NCBI GenBank assembly: GCA_014284505.1
Contig: JAAFYY010000001.1
Span: 4,774,001-4,838,000 of the forward strand
DNA from: Streptacidiphilus sp. 4-A2
GTDB lineage: Bacteria > Actinomycetota > Actinomycetes > Streptomycetales > Streptomycetaceae
Direction: 5' to 3'
DNA length: 64,000 nucleotides
A model generated the notes under the pieces. That model was not told the DNA's origin and did no database searches. It saw only the letters and a list, made by a program, of their open reading frames with translations. The position numbers and the translations under genes were made by a program. Positions 35,725 to 44,150 of the stretch are shown in pieces. Within the stretch, counting starts at the first letter, position 1. The number at the start of each line of letters is the position of its first letter.

Positions 35725-36934
35725 GTGACGACCCTTCACACCAGTACGGCCGGGCGGGAAGCACTTCCCGCCCGGCCGCGCGCCGCACTGCCCGCCCTGT
35801 GCGCCACCCAGATCACCGGTTACGGCGTCCTCTACTACGCGTTCCCCGTCCTGACCGGCCACATCACCGCCCAGACCGGCTGGCCCACCGGACAGGTCAC
35901 CGCCGCCTTCACCGCCGCCCTGCTGTTGTCCGCCGCCGTCGGCATTCCCGTCGGCCGCATCCTGGACCAGCGCGGCCCCACCTCCTGATGACCGGCGGCT
36001 CCATCCTCGGCACCGCCGCACTGGTGATCATCGCCACCGCGCCCGACCTGTCGGTCTTCGCCGCAGGATGGCTGCTGGCGGGCACCGCGATGGCCGCCAC
36101 CCTCTACCAGCCCGCCTTCGCCGCCCTCGCCCGCTGGCACGGCACCGACTGCGTGCGAGCCCTGACCACCCTCACCCTGGCCGCCGGCCTGGCCTCCACC
36201 GTCTTCGCACCCCTGACGGCCACCCTCGCCAACCACCTGACCTGGCGCAGCACCTACCTCGCCCTGGCCCTGGTCCTCGCCGCGATCACCATCCCCGCCC
36301 ACGCCGTGGCCCTACGCGCACCCTGGACCCGGGACAACACCGGCCCACTGCCCAAGCTCACGCGTCAGCGCCCGCAGACCAGGATCACGACCAGCCGCCC
36401 GTTCCTGCTCCTGGCCGTGGCGATGACGGTGTCCGGCTTCGCCCTGTACGGCGTCATCTTCGGACTCGTCCCCCTCCTCACCCACCGCGGCATGAGCCCC
36501 ACCCTCGCCGCCTGGGCCCTCGGCCTCGGCGGACTAGGCCAGACCCTGGGCCGCACCGCCTACGCCGCGCTCACCCGCCGCACTACCGTGCGGACCCGCA
36601 CCGTCGCACTGATCGCCGCAGGCGGAGCCACCACCCTCCTGCTGGGACTGGTTCCCGGCCCCACGCCGCTCCTGATCGCGCTAGTGATCCTCGCTGGCGG
36701 CGTCCGTGGCAACTTCACTTTGCTGCAAGCCACCGCCATCATCGACCGCTGGGGCACCACCGCCTACGGCCACCTCAGCGGCATCCTCGCCGCCCCATCG
36801 CAATCGCCGAAGCCCTCACCCCCTTCGCCGCCGCCATTCTCGTCCACCCCCTCGGCGGCTACCCGCAGCTCTTCGCCGCGCTTGCCGCAGCCTCCGCCCT
36901 CGCCGCGCTCCTGGCCACCGGCAGCCTTCGGTGA
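35725..36934 (+). pseudogene. MFS transporter of the arsenic cluster, frameshifted as read
   Basis: Twelve-helix major facilitator protein of about 400 residues. The first frame (ALPALCATQITGYGVLYYAF, VPVGRILDQRG-like GIPVGRILDQRGPT) stops at 35988. The body continues in a second frame (GTAALVIIATAPDLSVFAAG, LTLAAGLASTVFAPLTATLA, LLLAVAMTVSGFALYGVIFG), and after a shift near 36805 the end is EALTPFAAAILVHPLGGYPQ to 36934. It is coupled to the ArsO-like gene (8-base gap). In this operon it probably exports an arsenic product. The substrate is inferred. Confidence 0.78.
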
Positions 36935-36976
36935 CCGGCTCCCCTTGTTCGTCCCCCGCAGGCCGCCTCAACGCAA

Positions 36977-37010
36977 CAGGCCGCCAATCCCGAAGGGGAT
37001 TGGCGGCCTG
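36977..37010. terminator. Strong bidirectional terminator hairpin
   Basis: A perfect 15-bp stem, CAGGCCGCCAATCCC (36977-36991) with GGGATTGGCGGCCTG (36996-37010), and a GAAG tetraloop. It separates the plus-strand MFS gene from the minus-strand gene that ends at 37014. Confidence 0.8.
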
Positions 37011-37013
37011 TGC

Positions 37014-37274
37014 CTATTCAAGTGGGGTCGGTGGCGCGCCGTCCAAGAAGTCCTTCACGGCCGATCGGCCGATCGTTCCCTGGTCTGTGCTCACCCACTG
37101 CGGGGATCGGCGGCCGAGGCCGAGCCAGTGCACGAGTACGTGGCCGGGGGCCACATCGAGGATCTTGCCGCGGGCATAGAGGCCGGACTTCTCCTTCCAG
37201 GTGGCGTTCCAGATGTGCCCGATCCAGGCACGGGGCGGTTCCTTGGCATAGCGGTCAATCGGGTTGATGTTCAC
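37014..37274 (-). CDS. Unknown 86-residue protein of the integration module
   Basis: Begins MNINPIDRYAKEPPRAWIGH and continues WNATWKEKSGLYARGKILDV and HVLVHWLGLGRRSPQWVSTD. Small, basic, beta-rich pattern with many Trp, no membrane segment. It lies downstream of the excisionase-like genes on the same strand. I do not recognise the family; a nucleic-acid-binding or SH3-like small fold would suit the sequence. Confidence 0.55.
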   Translation of the reverse strand: MNINPIDRYAKEPPRAWIGHIWNATWKEKSGLYARGKILDVAPGHVLVHWLGLGRRSPQWVSTDQGTIGRSAVKDFLDGAPPTPLE

Positions 37275-37395
37275 GAGGTCTCTGCTCTCGGGACGTTCGG
37301 GTCGGTTGTCGGTTTGTTGCGCCCAGTGAGTGGCGGCCCACGGGTCGGCAGCCGAGTACAGCGCCGCTGGTTCCGAACTTCCGTCGGGCTAGGCT

Positions 37396-37620
37396 TCATC
37401 GCCGCACCTCTGCTGCGCTGCGGATTCCGAGCAATGCCCACACCCGGACGTCCGCCGGCCGGTATCGCCTGCTGCATCCGACCCTGACGAAGCGCGGTCC
37501 CCGGCCAACGACCCCCAGTTCGCGGAGGTCGTGAGGGGTTATGCCGAGCGCGCCGGCCGCCTGGGACGTGGTCCACCAGGTGTGCCGGGGAAGCGCCTCA
37601 GGGGCGCGCCGTCGGTTCAC
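37396..37620 (-). CDS. Excisionase-like MerR/HTH protein
   Basis: 74 residues. WTTSQAAGALGITPHDLREL is a MerR-type helix-turn-helix, and VGRGPRFVRVGCSRRYRPAD is the wing with the R-Y-R-P-A-D signature of excisionase-type proteins. The ATG overlaps the stop of the gene at 37617 (ATGA), so the two HTH proteins are translated together. It probably acts in excision control. Confidence 0.68.
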   Translation of the reverse strand: MNRRRAPEALPRHTWWTTSQAAGALGITPHDLRELGVVGRGPRFVRVGCSRRYRPADVRVWALLGIRSAAEVRR

Positions 37621-37814
37621 TTCGCCGCCCCGGTCGCACCCGATCGGTCCTCAACCCAGCTGACAACATCCGCTGGGTTGTACCTCCGGTACTTACCGAT
37701 CCGCGCGCTCCGCGGGCCGCGGCCCTTCCAGTTGAGCTGGTACAGCGTGGACGTCGAGATGCCGAGGTAGGCGGCGGTCTCGTTGTGGCTCCACAAACGT
37801 TCTCTGTCGATCAT
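37617..37814 (-). CDS. Excisionase (AlpA/Xis-like HTH)
   Basis: Start MIDRERLWSHNETAAYLGIS at 37814, 65 residues; an upstream start at 37850 is possible. The helix-turn-helix TAAYLGISTSTLYQLNWKGR and wing GKYRRYNPADVVSWVED are typical of Xis proteins of actinobacterial integrative elements. It heads a minus-strand operon divergent from the XRE gene at 38233, with 13-bp direct repeats in the promoter. Confidence 0.8.
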   Translation of the reverse strand: MIDRERLWSHNETAAYLGISTSTLYQLNWKGRGPRSARIGKYRRYNPADVVSWVEDRSGATGAAK

Positions 37815-38232
37815 GCATAGCCCCTTGATAGGTCTTTGTCGTTTCGACAAGTCCTCTTGTCGCTTCGACTCACACCCAGAGCTTCAACTCAGCACTAGTC
37901 ATCTGTCAAGGCGACGGAACGGTATGTCATATAGACAGAGATTGGAGCGGCGACCCGGACACGACCAAGCCCACCGCTAGACGCAAGGATGACCAGAGAC
38001 AGCGCCCCCACAGGGGCTGCTACCCGTAAGTGCCCAGGTAATAAAGAAAGTTGTATCGCCAACGCCAGGGCGCCACGGGCGCTGGCGGCATCGAACGGCA
38101 GGACACAGCAGCACTTCGATACTTCCTCTGTCGCATCAACAGAGAAGTTGGTGCAATTTCAACCCCGTCTGTCGATTGCACAGCGGCCGTAGTCCACATA
38201 GAGTGGTCAATAAGACAGACATGGAGGTTCGC
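37815..38232. promoter_or_regulatory. Divergent control region with 13-bp direct repeats
   Basis: About 420 bases without a gene. TTGTCGTTTCGAC (37836-37848) and TTGTCGCTTCGAC (37857-37869) are direct repeats spaced 21 bases, so on the same face of the helix, just upstream of the excisionase gene. Further TGTC/GACA half sites are at 37924-37936 (TGTCATATAGACA) and 38109-38190. These are candidate binding sites for the XRE protein or Xis. Confidence 0.5.
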
Positions 38233-38877
38233 GTGACCAGCAGATCAGAACCGACCGAACTGTCGGTCAGTGATGCCGTCGCACGCAGGATCAAGGAAGC
38301 TCGTGCGCGCCGTGGCTGGTCGGCCAAGCAATTGGCCGAACGCTGTGCCGAGCACGGGCTCACCGGACTGACCCATGCAGTTCTCAATAACATCGAGTCG
38401 GGCCGCCCAAACGCGCTCGGCGAGCGTAAGCGCGACGTGAGCGTTGACGAGCTGCTGGGGCTCGCCCTCGTACTGGACGTTGCCCCCATCCACCTGCTCA
38501 CTTTGCCCGACTCAGCAGAGACCGAGCTAGCTGTCAGAGTCACCCCAGCCACGGCTGTCAACGACAATGCCGCACTGCTGCAATGGGTCCGCGGGGAGAA
38601 GCCGCTCCCAGAGAGTGATTCGAGACTCTACTTCGGGTCGGCCATCGAGAATCTTCCCGCCCCTGATGCCGGGCGCACGAGCGCGGAGTATGCACGATCG
38701 GTGCTCCAAGACCGAGCAAAGGAGCTTCTGCAAGGCTTCAACGAGCAGACTGCTCAGATGGCAGCGCAAGCAACTGCTCAACTGCAGAGTCTAGTTACTG
38801 ATGCCGAGAACGCCATCAACGACGGCGCAAGCCTCGATGAAGTGATGGCCCTGCTGAAGCGGGCCAGTCAGCCGTAA
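38233..38877 (+). CDS. XRE-family regulator of the integration module
   Basis: The GTG at 38233 has GGAGG 5 bases upstream and gives 214 residues; an in-frame ATG at 38221 lacks a ribosome site. The helix-turn-helix is at residues 10-75: RIKEARARRGWSAKQLAERC, THAVLNNIESGRPNALGERK, LLGLALVLDVAPIHLLTLPD. The C-terminal half is a long helical region (LLQGFNEQTAQMAAQATAQL) likely to form a coiled coil. It is divergent from the excisionase pair and followed by a terminator, then the integrase. Confidence 0.82.
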   Translation: MTSRSEPTELSVSDAVARRIKEARARRGWSAKQLAERCAEHGLTGLTHAVLNNIESGRPNALGERKRDVSVDELLGLALVLDVAPIHLLTLPDSAETELAVRVTPATAVNDNAALLQWVRGEKPLPESDSRLYFGSAIENLPAPDAGRTSAEYARSVLQDRAKELLQGFNEQTAQMAAQATAQLQSLVTDAENAINDGASLDEVMALLKRASQP

Positions 38878-38887
38878 CTCAAGCGGA

Positions 38888-38918
38888 GGCGTCGCTCCCC
38901 CAGTGGCGGAGCGACGCC
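38888..38918 (+). terminator. Terminator after the XRE gene
   Basis: An 11-bp perfect stem, GGCGTCGCTCC (38888-38898) with GGAGCGACGCC (38908-38918), starting 10 bases after the XRE stop. The rest of the gap to 39110 holds no recognised gene. Confidence 0.65.
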
Positions 38919-39110
38919 CCAAGCAACCTTTTCCCTACTCGCGATCCGCCGTTCGCTGACGCAATAGCTCGTGCAAGCCGGCGGCCGGAGAGCCAGCGGG
39001 TTCAGGTACACAATCGGCGCTTCGCCTACCGGCCTCGTGCGGCCCCACCTGCGCCTTTGGCATGCCCTTGACAATTTTCCACTCATCCTCGCTTTCCCCA
39101 GGAGTTCATC

Positions 39111-40387
39111 ATGGCTGAACCGTACGATCGCTGGCACAAGTCACGTCCATCTGCCGATGAGGCAAAGTGCCGCGAGCACAAGAAAGTGCCTTCGAAGGAC
39201 CACGGGCGCGGCAAAAGGTGGCTTGCCCGCTGGCGCGACCTCGAAGGTGAGCAGCAAAGCGAGAGCTTCGACAGACAGGAGGATGCGAGGAAGCACCTCA
39301 ATAAGATTGCCGCCTCGGTCGACGACGGTAGTTACATCGCCAAGGAGAAAGGAGAGACGCTACTCAAGGCCCTCGCAGAGCAGTGGCTCGCCGACCAAGT
39401 ATTCAAGAATCCGAGAACGGAGCCGCAGTATATAGCGCGAGTCAGGACCCATATTATCGGCCCGATGGGAGAGCTCCAACTCGCCCAAATTTCCCCGTCC
39501 CGAGTAGCGGCCTGGATCAAGCGTCTAAGCTCAACTCTTGACGAGAGCTACGTCGGGCTCATCTACACTCATCTTAAGTCGATCCTCGACATGGCTGTCG
39601 ACGATGAGCTAATTCGCAGAAATCCCTGCGAATCGCGCACTGTCAAGCGAGTCAAGCCACGTCGACAGAAGAAGCCTCCCAAAGATCTCACAGTGGACTG
39701 GGAGGACTCAGAGGGAATCAAGCAGAACCTACCAGACCGCTACCAGGCAACCGTGGACTGTGGCCGCGGAATCGGCATGAGGCAAGGAGAGATTTTCGGC
39801 TTCAGCCCAGACGATATCAACTGGCTGGCGATCGAAAAATTTGTGCATATTAAGCGCCAGATTGCATTCGACAGAGGAGTCATGGTCTTCGCTCCACCCA
39901 AGGGGGAAGCGATGACGACCCGAAGGATCGAAAGGTCCCACTCGATGACACGCTCTCATTTATTCTGGCCGAGCATGTTCGTCAGTTCCCACCCGTCGAG
40001 ATCACGCTACCTTGGATCGAACGCAATGGCCCTCCGGTGACCGTGCGGCTCATGTTTACCTCACGTGAGCACAAGCCTGTCAATAAAAACTACTTCAACT
40101 ACCTGTGGAAGGCCGCACTTGAAAGCATCGGCCTTATCGAGGCATTGAATGACAAGCCTGTCGGCCGCGGGAGGCTTTGGGAGCAGTGCCGCGACAAGAT
40201 GATGCATTCGCTGAGGCATCTTTTCGCATCCGAGGCATTGAGTGCCGGCGTCGATATCTACACTCTCGCTGATCTTCTTGGACACGAAGATCCTGCTTTC
40301 ACCCTACGCCGTTATGTGCATAGAGTGGCCGGCTCACTCAAGAAGGCGCGCGCAGCTATAAGCTTCCGGTACCGCACTGCCGCCTAA
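39111..40387 (+). CDS. Tyrosine integrase of the integrative element, one frameshift
   Basis: ATG preceded by AGGAG at 7 bases. The N-terminal AP2-like/arm-binding part (GKRWLARWRDLEGEQQSESF), SAM-like core-binding domain (LADQVFKNPRTEPQYIARVR, LIYTHLKSILDMAVDDELIR) and catalytic domain are all present. The catalytic residues are Arg in GIGMRQGEIFGFSPDD, H-x-x-R in MMHSLRHLFASEALSAGVDI, and His/Tyr in LLGHEDPAFTLRRYVH. A shift near 39935 joins the two ORFs; corrected length is about 425 residues. Its lower GC than the flanks suggests transfer with the element. The matching attachment site is not certain. Confidence 0.85.
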
Positions 40388-40403
40388 ATCGACCGCACGC
40401 TCA

Positions 40404-40452
40404 ACGAGTGCCTGGCCCTGAGTGACTTCGCTCGGGGCCAGGCACTTGCTCG
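40404..40452 (+). terminator. Terminator hairpin after the integrase
   Basis: AGTGCCTGGCCCTGAGTG pairs with CGCTCGGGGCCAGGCACT around a short loop (about 40406-40446), a long GC-rich stem with a mismatch, starting about 20 bases after the integrase stop. Confidence 0.6.
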
Positions 40453-40597
40453 TCTACACGAAATACCTTTGGTGCTCCTCCAAGTGAGGGTGACAGGGCC
40501 CACTCCCGCTCGCGGTCCAGGGCTGATTCAAAGTCGTGACCACGGGTGAACGTGCAGGTCGGAGGCTGTGGTGCCATGGCGGCCGTCACGTAAACAA

Positions 40598-40651
40598 CGG
40601 AGCTCCGGTTGACGGGGTGACCTACCAAGTCGCCCGTGTCCCGGAGCTCCG
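40598..40651 (+). promoter_or_regulatory. Start-occluding hairpin of IS copy 1
   Basis: Perfect 11-bp arms CGGAGCTCCGG (40598-40608) and CCGGAGCTCCG (40641-40651) enclose a 32-nt loop. The right arm contains the ribosome-binding GGAG and touches the transposase ATG at 40652. The homologous hairpin in IS copy 2 keeps pairing with two compensating changes. Confidence 0.75.
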
Positions 40652-41801
40652 ATGTGCCGCCAGTCTGCCACCGTCTGTCTGATCAAGTCGCCCGGCCGCG
40701 CCGAGCGTGAACTCCCGCTCCTCGCAGACCGGTTGTCTGCTCTGCCCGATCCGCGCGACCGTCGGGGACGCCGCCACCCGCTGACCGCGGTGCTGCTGAC
40801 CGCCGCGTGCGCGGTCCTGGCCGGTGCCCGCTCCTACCTCGCGATCGGGCAATGGGCCCGCCACGCACCCCAGCACACGCTCGCCCGCCTCGGGTTTCGT
40901 CCGCATGGCGTGCTCGGGATCCGCACCGCACCCTCGACCTCCACCGTGCGCCGGGTCCTGCTCGCGGTCTGTCCCGGCGGGCCTGGCCGACCTGCTCGGC
41001 ACCGACCCGACCGGGACCGAGACCATCGCGGTGGACGGGAAGACCGCACGAGGCTCACGCACCCACGTCGCTCCGGCCGCCCACCTCCTGGCCGCCGTTA
41101 CCGGCACGGGCCGAACCGTCACCCAATTACGGGTCCCGGCCAAGACGAACGAGGTCACCGCGTTCCGTCACCTTCTCGCCCCGTTCGACCTGACCGGGGT
41201 GACGGTGACGGCCGACGCCCTGCACACCCAGCGCGACCATGCCCGCCACCTGGTCGAGGACCGGAAGGCGCACTACCTGCTGCTGGTCAAGGGCAACCAG
41301 CCCCGCCTGCACGCCGCTCTGCGGGCTCTGCCCTGGCAGCGCGTGCGGGCCCGCTACGACCGCGAGCTAGGACACGGCCGCCGCGAGACCCGCTCCCTGC
41401 GGGTGCTGACCGTCACCGACCTGCACCTGGACTTCCCCCACGTCGTCCAGGCCGCCAAGATCCTGCGGCACCGCACCGACGCCCGCACCGGGAAGGTCTC
41501 GCGGCAGACCGTCTACGCGATCACCGATCTGACCGCCGTCCAGGCGTCCCCGCAGAACCTCGCCCGGCTCGCGCGCTCGCACTGGACCATCGAGAACCGG
41601 CTGCACTTCGTGCGCGACACCGCCTTCGCCGAGGACGCCTCGAAGATCCGCACTGGCCACGGCCCCGAGAACATGGCCACCCTGCGCAACCTCGCCATCG
41701 ACACCCTGCGAGCCGTCGGACGCACCGGCATCGCGGCCGGCCTGCGCGAGGTCTCCTACACACCCCACAGCCGGCCACTCGACCTGCTCAACCTCCCCTG
41801 A
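40652..41801 (+). CDS. ISAs1-family DDE transposase, one frameshift
   Basis: MCRQSATVCLIKSPG opens a product of about 383 residues. The N-terminal domain is LLADRLSALPDPRDRRGRRH, and the DDE core includes ETIAVDGKTARGSRTH (first Asp), LTGVTVTADALHTQRDHARH (second Asp) and RSHWTIENRLHFVRDTAFAE (Glu), all typical of the ISAs1/DDE_Tnp_ISAs1 family. The frame changes near 40975, where the copy has GGCGGGCC and copy 2 reads GGCGGCC. In an element with a perfect target duplication this single extra G is either a sequencing error or a recent inactivation. Confidence 0.92.
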
Positions 41802-41909
41802 CCAGCACGGACGTCACACCGCCCCGACAATGAATCAGCCCTGGCTCGCGGTCGCTCTGCGTGGTGGGTACAACGGCCAACCAACTCACGGACTCTCGTC
41901 GTCTCTCAG

Positions 41910-42010
41910 TGCTACTCAACGTTTCTCATTCGTTGAGGCCCTGCAAAGTGCACCGGTTGTGCACCGGCCCCCAGAAGGGCCCCATACACGCAGGTCAGAG
42001 GCATGTTCGA
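41910..42010. repeat. Imperfect 100-bp direct repeat, copy A
   Basis: From ACGTTTCTCAT through a twofold GTGCACC motif to GCAGGTCAGAGGCATGTTC. Copy B, with the same order, is at 52770-52873. The GCAGGTCAGAG...TACTTCGACATCTA part also recurs at 57066-57103 (copy C). It may be an attachment-site or recombinase-linked repeat family. Confidence 0.6.
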
Positions 42011-42106
42011 TCTGTACTTCGACATCTAGCCAATACTCTGACCTGGGAACGAGAGATACGCGGAAAGTCGCACTCACCGCGGAATCGTCCCCGACCTGAG
42101 AGCCGG

Positions 42107-42149
42107 CATGGTTATCGAGCTGAGCGAGTCGCTCAGCTCGATAACCATG
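42107..42149. repeat. 43-bp perfect palindrome with one-base loop
   Basis: The left arm starts CATGGTTATC and the right arm ends GATAACCATG; 21-bp arms pair perfectly around a single central G at 42128. No T-run follows, so it is not a classic terminator. See findings. Confidence 0.85.
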
Positions 42150-42189
42150 TGCACCACATGTGCAATCCGACCCTGATCAGCTGGACCGA

Positions 42190-42759
42190 TCAGCCCGAGT
42201 TCTGGGCATTGCCTACCGCCTGGCCGGCCTCTGACGAGCTCGGCACCTGTGTGGGGACTCCGCCGGCAGCGAGCCATGGCGCCGTCCAGCCTTCCCGGCG
42301 GCAAAGCACATCGAACGGAAGATCCAGCGCAGAGCGACGGCTCTCGACCTCGTACAGGTCACCGATTCGCATTCCCATGATCTGCGCCCTCGTGACGTCG
42401 GTGTCGGAGCGTCCGGTGTCCTGTCGCGCTCCAAGCAGGAAATCAGCAAACAATCGCGTCGCGACCAGGGCGGGCAAGGGAGGGTGAAATACCGCCTGCC
42501 TGAAGTCATGGAAAGCGATGATGGCCCCATCCGAGCCGTAGATGGTGATCGAGGTGCAGAAGTCGGCAAGCTCGGCCTGATTCTCGACCGATCGCTCCGC
42601 TACGCCGGTGCTCCCATGTGGATCGAGAAGCGGAGCACTTCTCCGGAACTGACGGATCAGCAGCCGACTCCACGCACGTCCGCCCTCACCGGGACCGCCC
42701 ACCGTTTTCCGGACCTTCCTGGACCAGCAGTCGCTTCCCCGGTCCACGTCCTGGCGCGC
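42190..42759 (-). pseudogene. Unknown gene interrupted by IS copy 2
   Basis: A minus-strand frame with protein-like composition from about 42700 down to the stop at 42190: HGSTGVAERSVENQAELADF, IYGSDGAIIAFHDFRQAVFH, ALVATRLFADFLLGARQDTG, DLPFDVLCRREGWTAPWLAA. The 5' part enters the IS at 42770, and the sequence beyond the IS (from 44107) keeps the frame open for a short way only. I do not recognise the product. Confidence 0.4.
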
Positions 42760-42855
42760 CCTCGGCACCCAGGGGCGTTTCAAAGTCCCGATGATCATGC
42801 GGGTCTGCAGGTCGTAGTGCTGCAGGGTGTCGAGGGTGACCCGTCACGGAAGCAA

Positions 42856-42913
42856 CGAAACTCCGGTTGAACGGGGTGACCTTCCCAAGTCGCCCTGCCC
42901 CGCCGGAGTTTCG
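42856..42913 (+). promoter_or_regulatory. Start-occluding hairpin of IS copy 2
   Basis: Perfect 11-bp arms CGAAACTCCGG (42856-42866) and CCGGAGTTTCG (42903-42913) with a 36-nt loop. The right arm ends at the base before the transposase ATG (42914) and includes CGGAG. Compared with copy 1, two G-C pairs are replaced by A-T pairs, so base pairing is conserved. Confidence 0.75.
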
Positions 42914-44065
42914 ATGTGTCGTCAGTCTGCCACCGTCTGTCTGGTCAAGCCGCCCACTCTGGCGGGTGTCGCGGTGCTTCCGCTGGTGGAGCGGTTGCGG
43001 GTGCTGCCTGATCCCCGGCGCCGGCGCGGGGTGCGTCACCCGTTCGTGGCGGTGCTGCTGGTCGCGGCCTCGGCGGTGGTGGCCGGGGCCCGGTCGTACG
43101 CGGCAATCGGTCAGTGGTCCAGCAGCGCCCCGCAGCACACGCTGGCCCGGCTCGGAGCCCGAACGGTCGGCGCGCTGAGCGTACGCGTTCCGCCGAGCGC
43201 CGCCACGATCCGACGGATCCTGGGCCGCGTCTGCCCCGGCGGCCTGGCTGATCTGACCGGCGCCGATCCCGCAGGCGCGCAGTCGGTGGCCGTGGACGGC
43301 AAGGCCGCCCGCGGCTCACGTCACGATCAGACCCCGGCCGCCCACCTCCTGGCCGCGATGACCGACCAGGGCCGCACCGTGACCCAGCTGCGGGTGCCCG
43401 ACAAGACCAACGAGATCACCTGCTTCGCCGCCCTGCTGGAGCCCTACGACCTGACCGGGGTCACCGTCACCGCCGACGCCCTGCACACCCAGCGCGCCCA
43501 CGCGCGCTTCCTGGTCGAGGAGAAGAACGCGCACTACCTGCTGGTGGTCAAAGCCAACCAGCCCGGTCTGCACCGACAGATGCGGTCACTGCCGTGGAAG
43601 GACGTCACCGCGCGCCGCTACGACCGCGAGAGCGGCCACGGACGCAAGGAGACCCGCGCAACCAGGGTCCTCACCGTCACCGACCTCGGACTCGACTTTC
43701 CCCACGCCGTCCAGGCCGTACGGATCCTGCGCCACCGCACCGACCTCAAGACCGGCGCCCGCACCCGCCAGACCGTCTACGCGATCACCGACCTCACCTC
43801 GCAGCAGGCCTCACCCCAGCGCCTGGGCCAACTCGCCAGGTCACAGTGGACCATCGAGAACCGGCTGCACTTCGTCCGCGACACCACCTTCCGCGAGGAC
43901 GCCTCCAAGATCCGCACCGGCCACGGACCCGACAACATGGCCACCCTGCGGAACCTGGCGATCAACACCCTCCGCGACGCCGGACACAGCAACATCGCCG
44001 CCGGCCTGCGCCACGCCTCTTACGAACCCTTCAACCGCCCACTCGACCTGCTTGGCATCGCCTGA
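42914..44065 (+). CDS. ISAs1-family DDE transposase, intact
   Basis: 383 residues starting MCRQSATVCLVKPPT, in one frame. The N-terminal part has VERLRVLPDPRRRRGVRHPF and the DDE core SVAVDGKAARGSRHD (Asp), LTGVTVTADALHTQRAHARF (Asp) and RSQWTIENRLHFVRDTTFRE (Glu). The upstream in-frame start at 42827 is rejected because it lies across the hairpin. It should be able to move itself. Confidence 0.95.
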   Translation: MCRQSATVCLVKPPTLAGVAVLPLVERLRVLPDPRRRRGVRHPFVAVLLVAASAVVAGARSYAAIGQWSSSAPQHTLARLGARTVGALSVRVPPSAATIRRILGRVCPGGLADLTGADPAGAQSVAVDGKAARGSRHDQTPAAHLLAAMTDQGRTVTQLRVPDKTNEITCFAALLEPYDLTGVTVTADALHTQRAHARFLVEEKNAHYLLVVKANQPGLHRQMRSLPWKDVTARRYDRESGHGRKETRATRVLTVTDLGLDFPHAVQAVRILRHRTDLKTGARTRQTVYAITDLTSQQASPQRLGQLARSQWTIENRLHFVRDTTFREDASKIRTGHGPDNMATLRNLAINTLRDAGHSNIAAGLRHASYEPFNRPLDLLGIA

Positions 44066-44150
44066 CCGACGCACTCACAAGATCAAGAAACTTTGCAACG
44101 CCCCTGCCTCGGCACCCGACCTCGACCAGCCAAGATCACCGACAGTCGAG

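Larger units (their letters stand above)
40518..41843 (+). mobile_element. Complete ISAs1-family insertion sequence, copy 1
   Basis: 1,326 bp. Terminal repeats begin CAGGGCTGATTCA on the left (40518) and end TGAATCAGCCCTG on the right (41843). A perfect 10-bp target duplication GCTCGCGGTC flanks it at 40508-40517 and 41844-41853, proof of a simple and recent insertion. It carries one transposase gene. The same left end occurs at 9431 and, inverted, at 14524. Confidence 0.97.
41854..42189. other. Non-coding segment with att-like repeat and palindrome
   Basis: 336 bases with no supported gene. It holds copy A of an imperfect 100-bp direct repeat (41910-42010), an inverted pair CAGGTCAGAG / CTCTGACCTG (41991-42000 / 42036-42045), and the near-perfect palindrome at 42107-42149. 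Confidence 0.6.
42770..44106 (+). mobile_element. Complete ISAs1-family insertion sequence, copy 2
   Basis: 1,337 bp. Terminal repeats CAGGGGCGTTTCAAAGT (left, 42770) and ACTTTGCAACGCCCCTG (right, to 44106) differ at one position. A perfect 10-bp target duplication CCTCGGCACC is at 42760-42769 and 44107-44116. It differs from copy 1 in ends and sequence, so it is a separate element of the same family, about 70-75 percent similar at the protein level by eye. Confidence 0.97.

Noticed and set aside
41830..42099. Plus-strand frame of 89 residues after IS copy 1
   Set aside because: It begins inside the IS end and reads through the repeat copy A with Ser/Arg-rich low complexity; not a gene.
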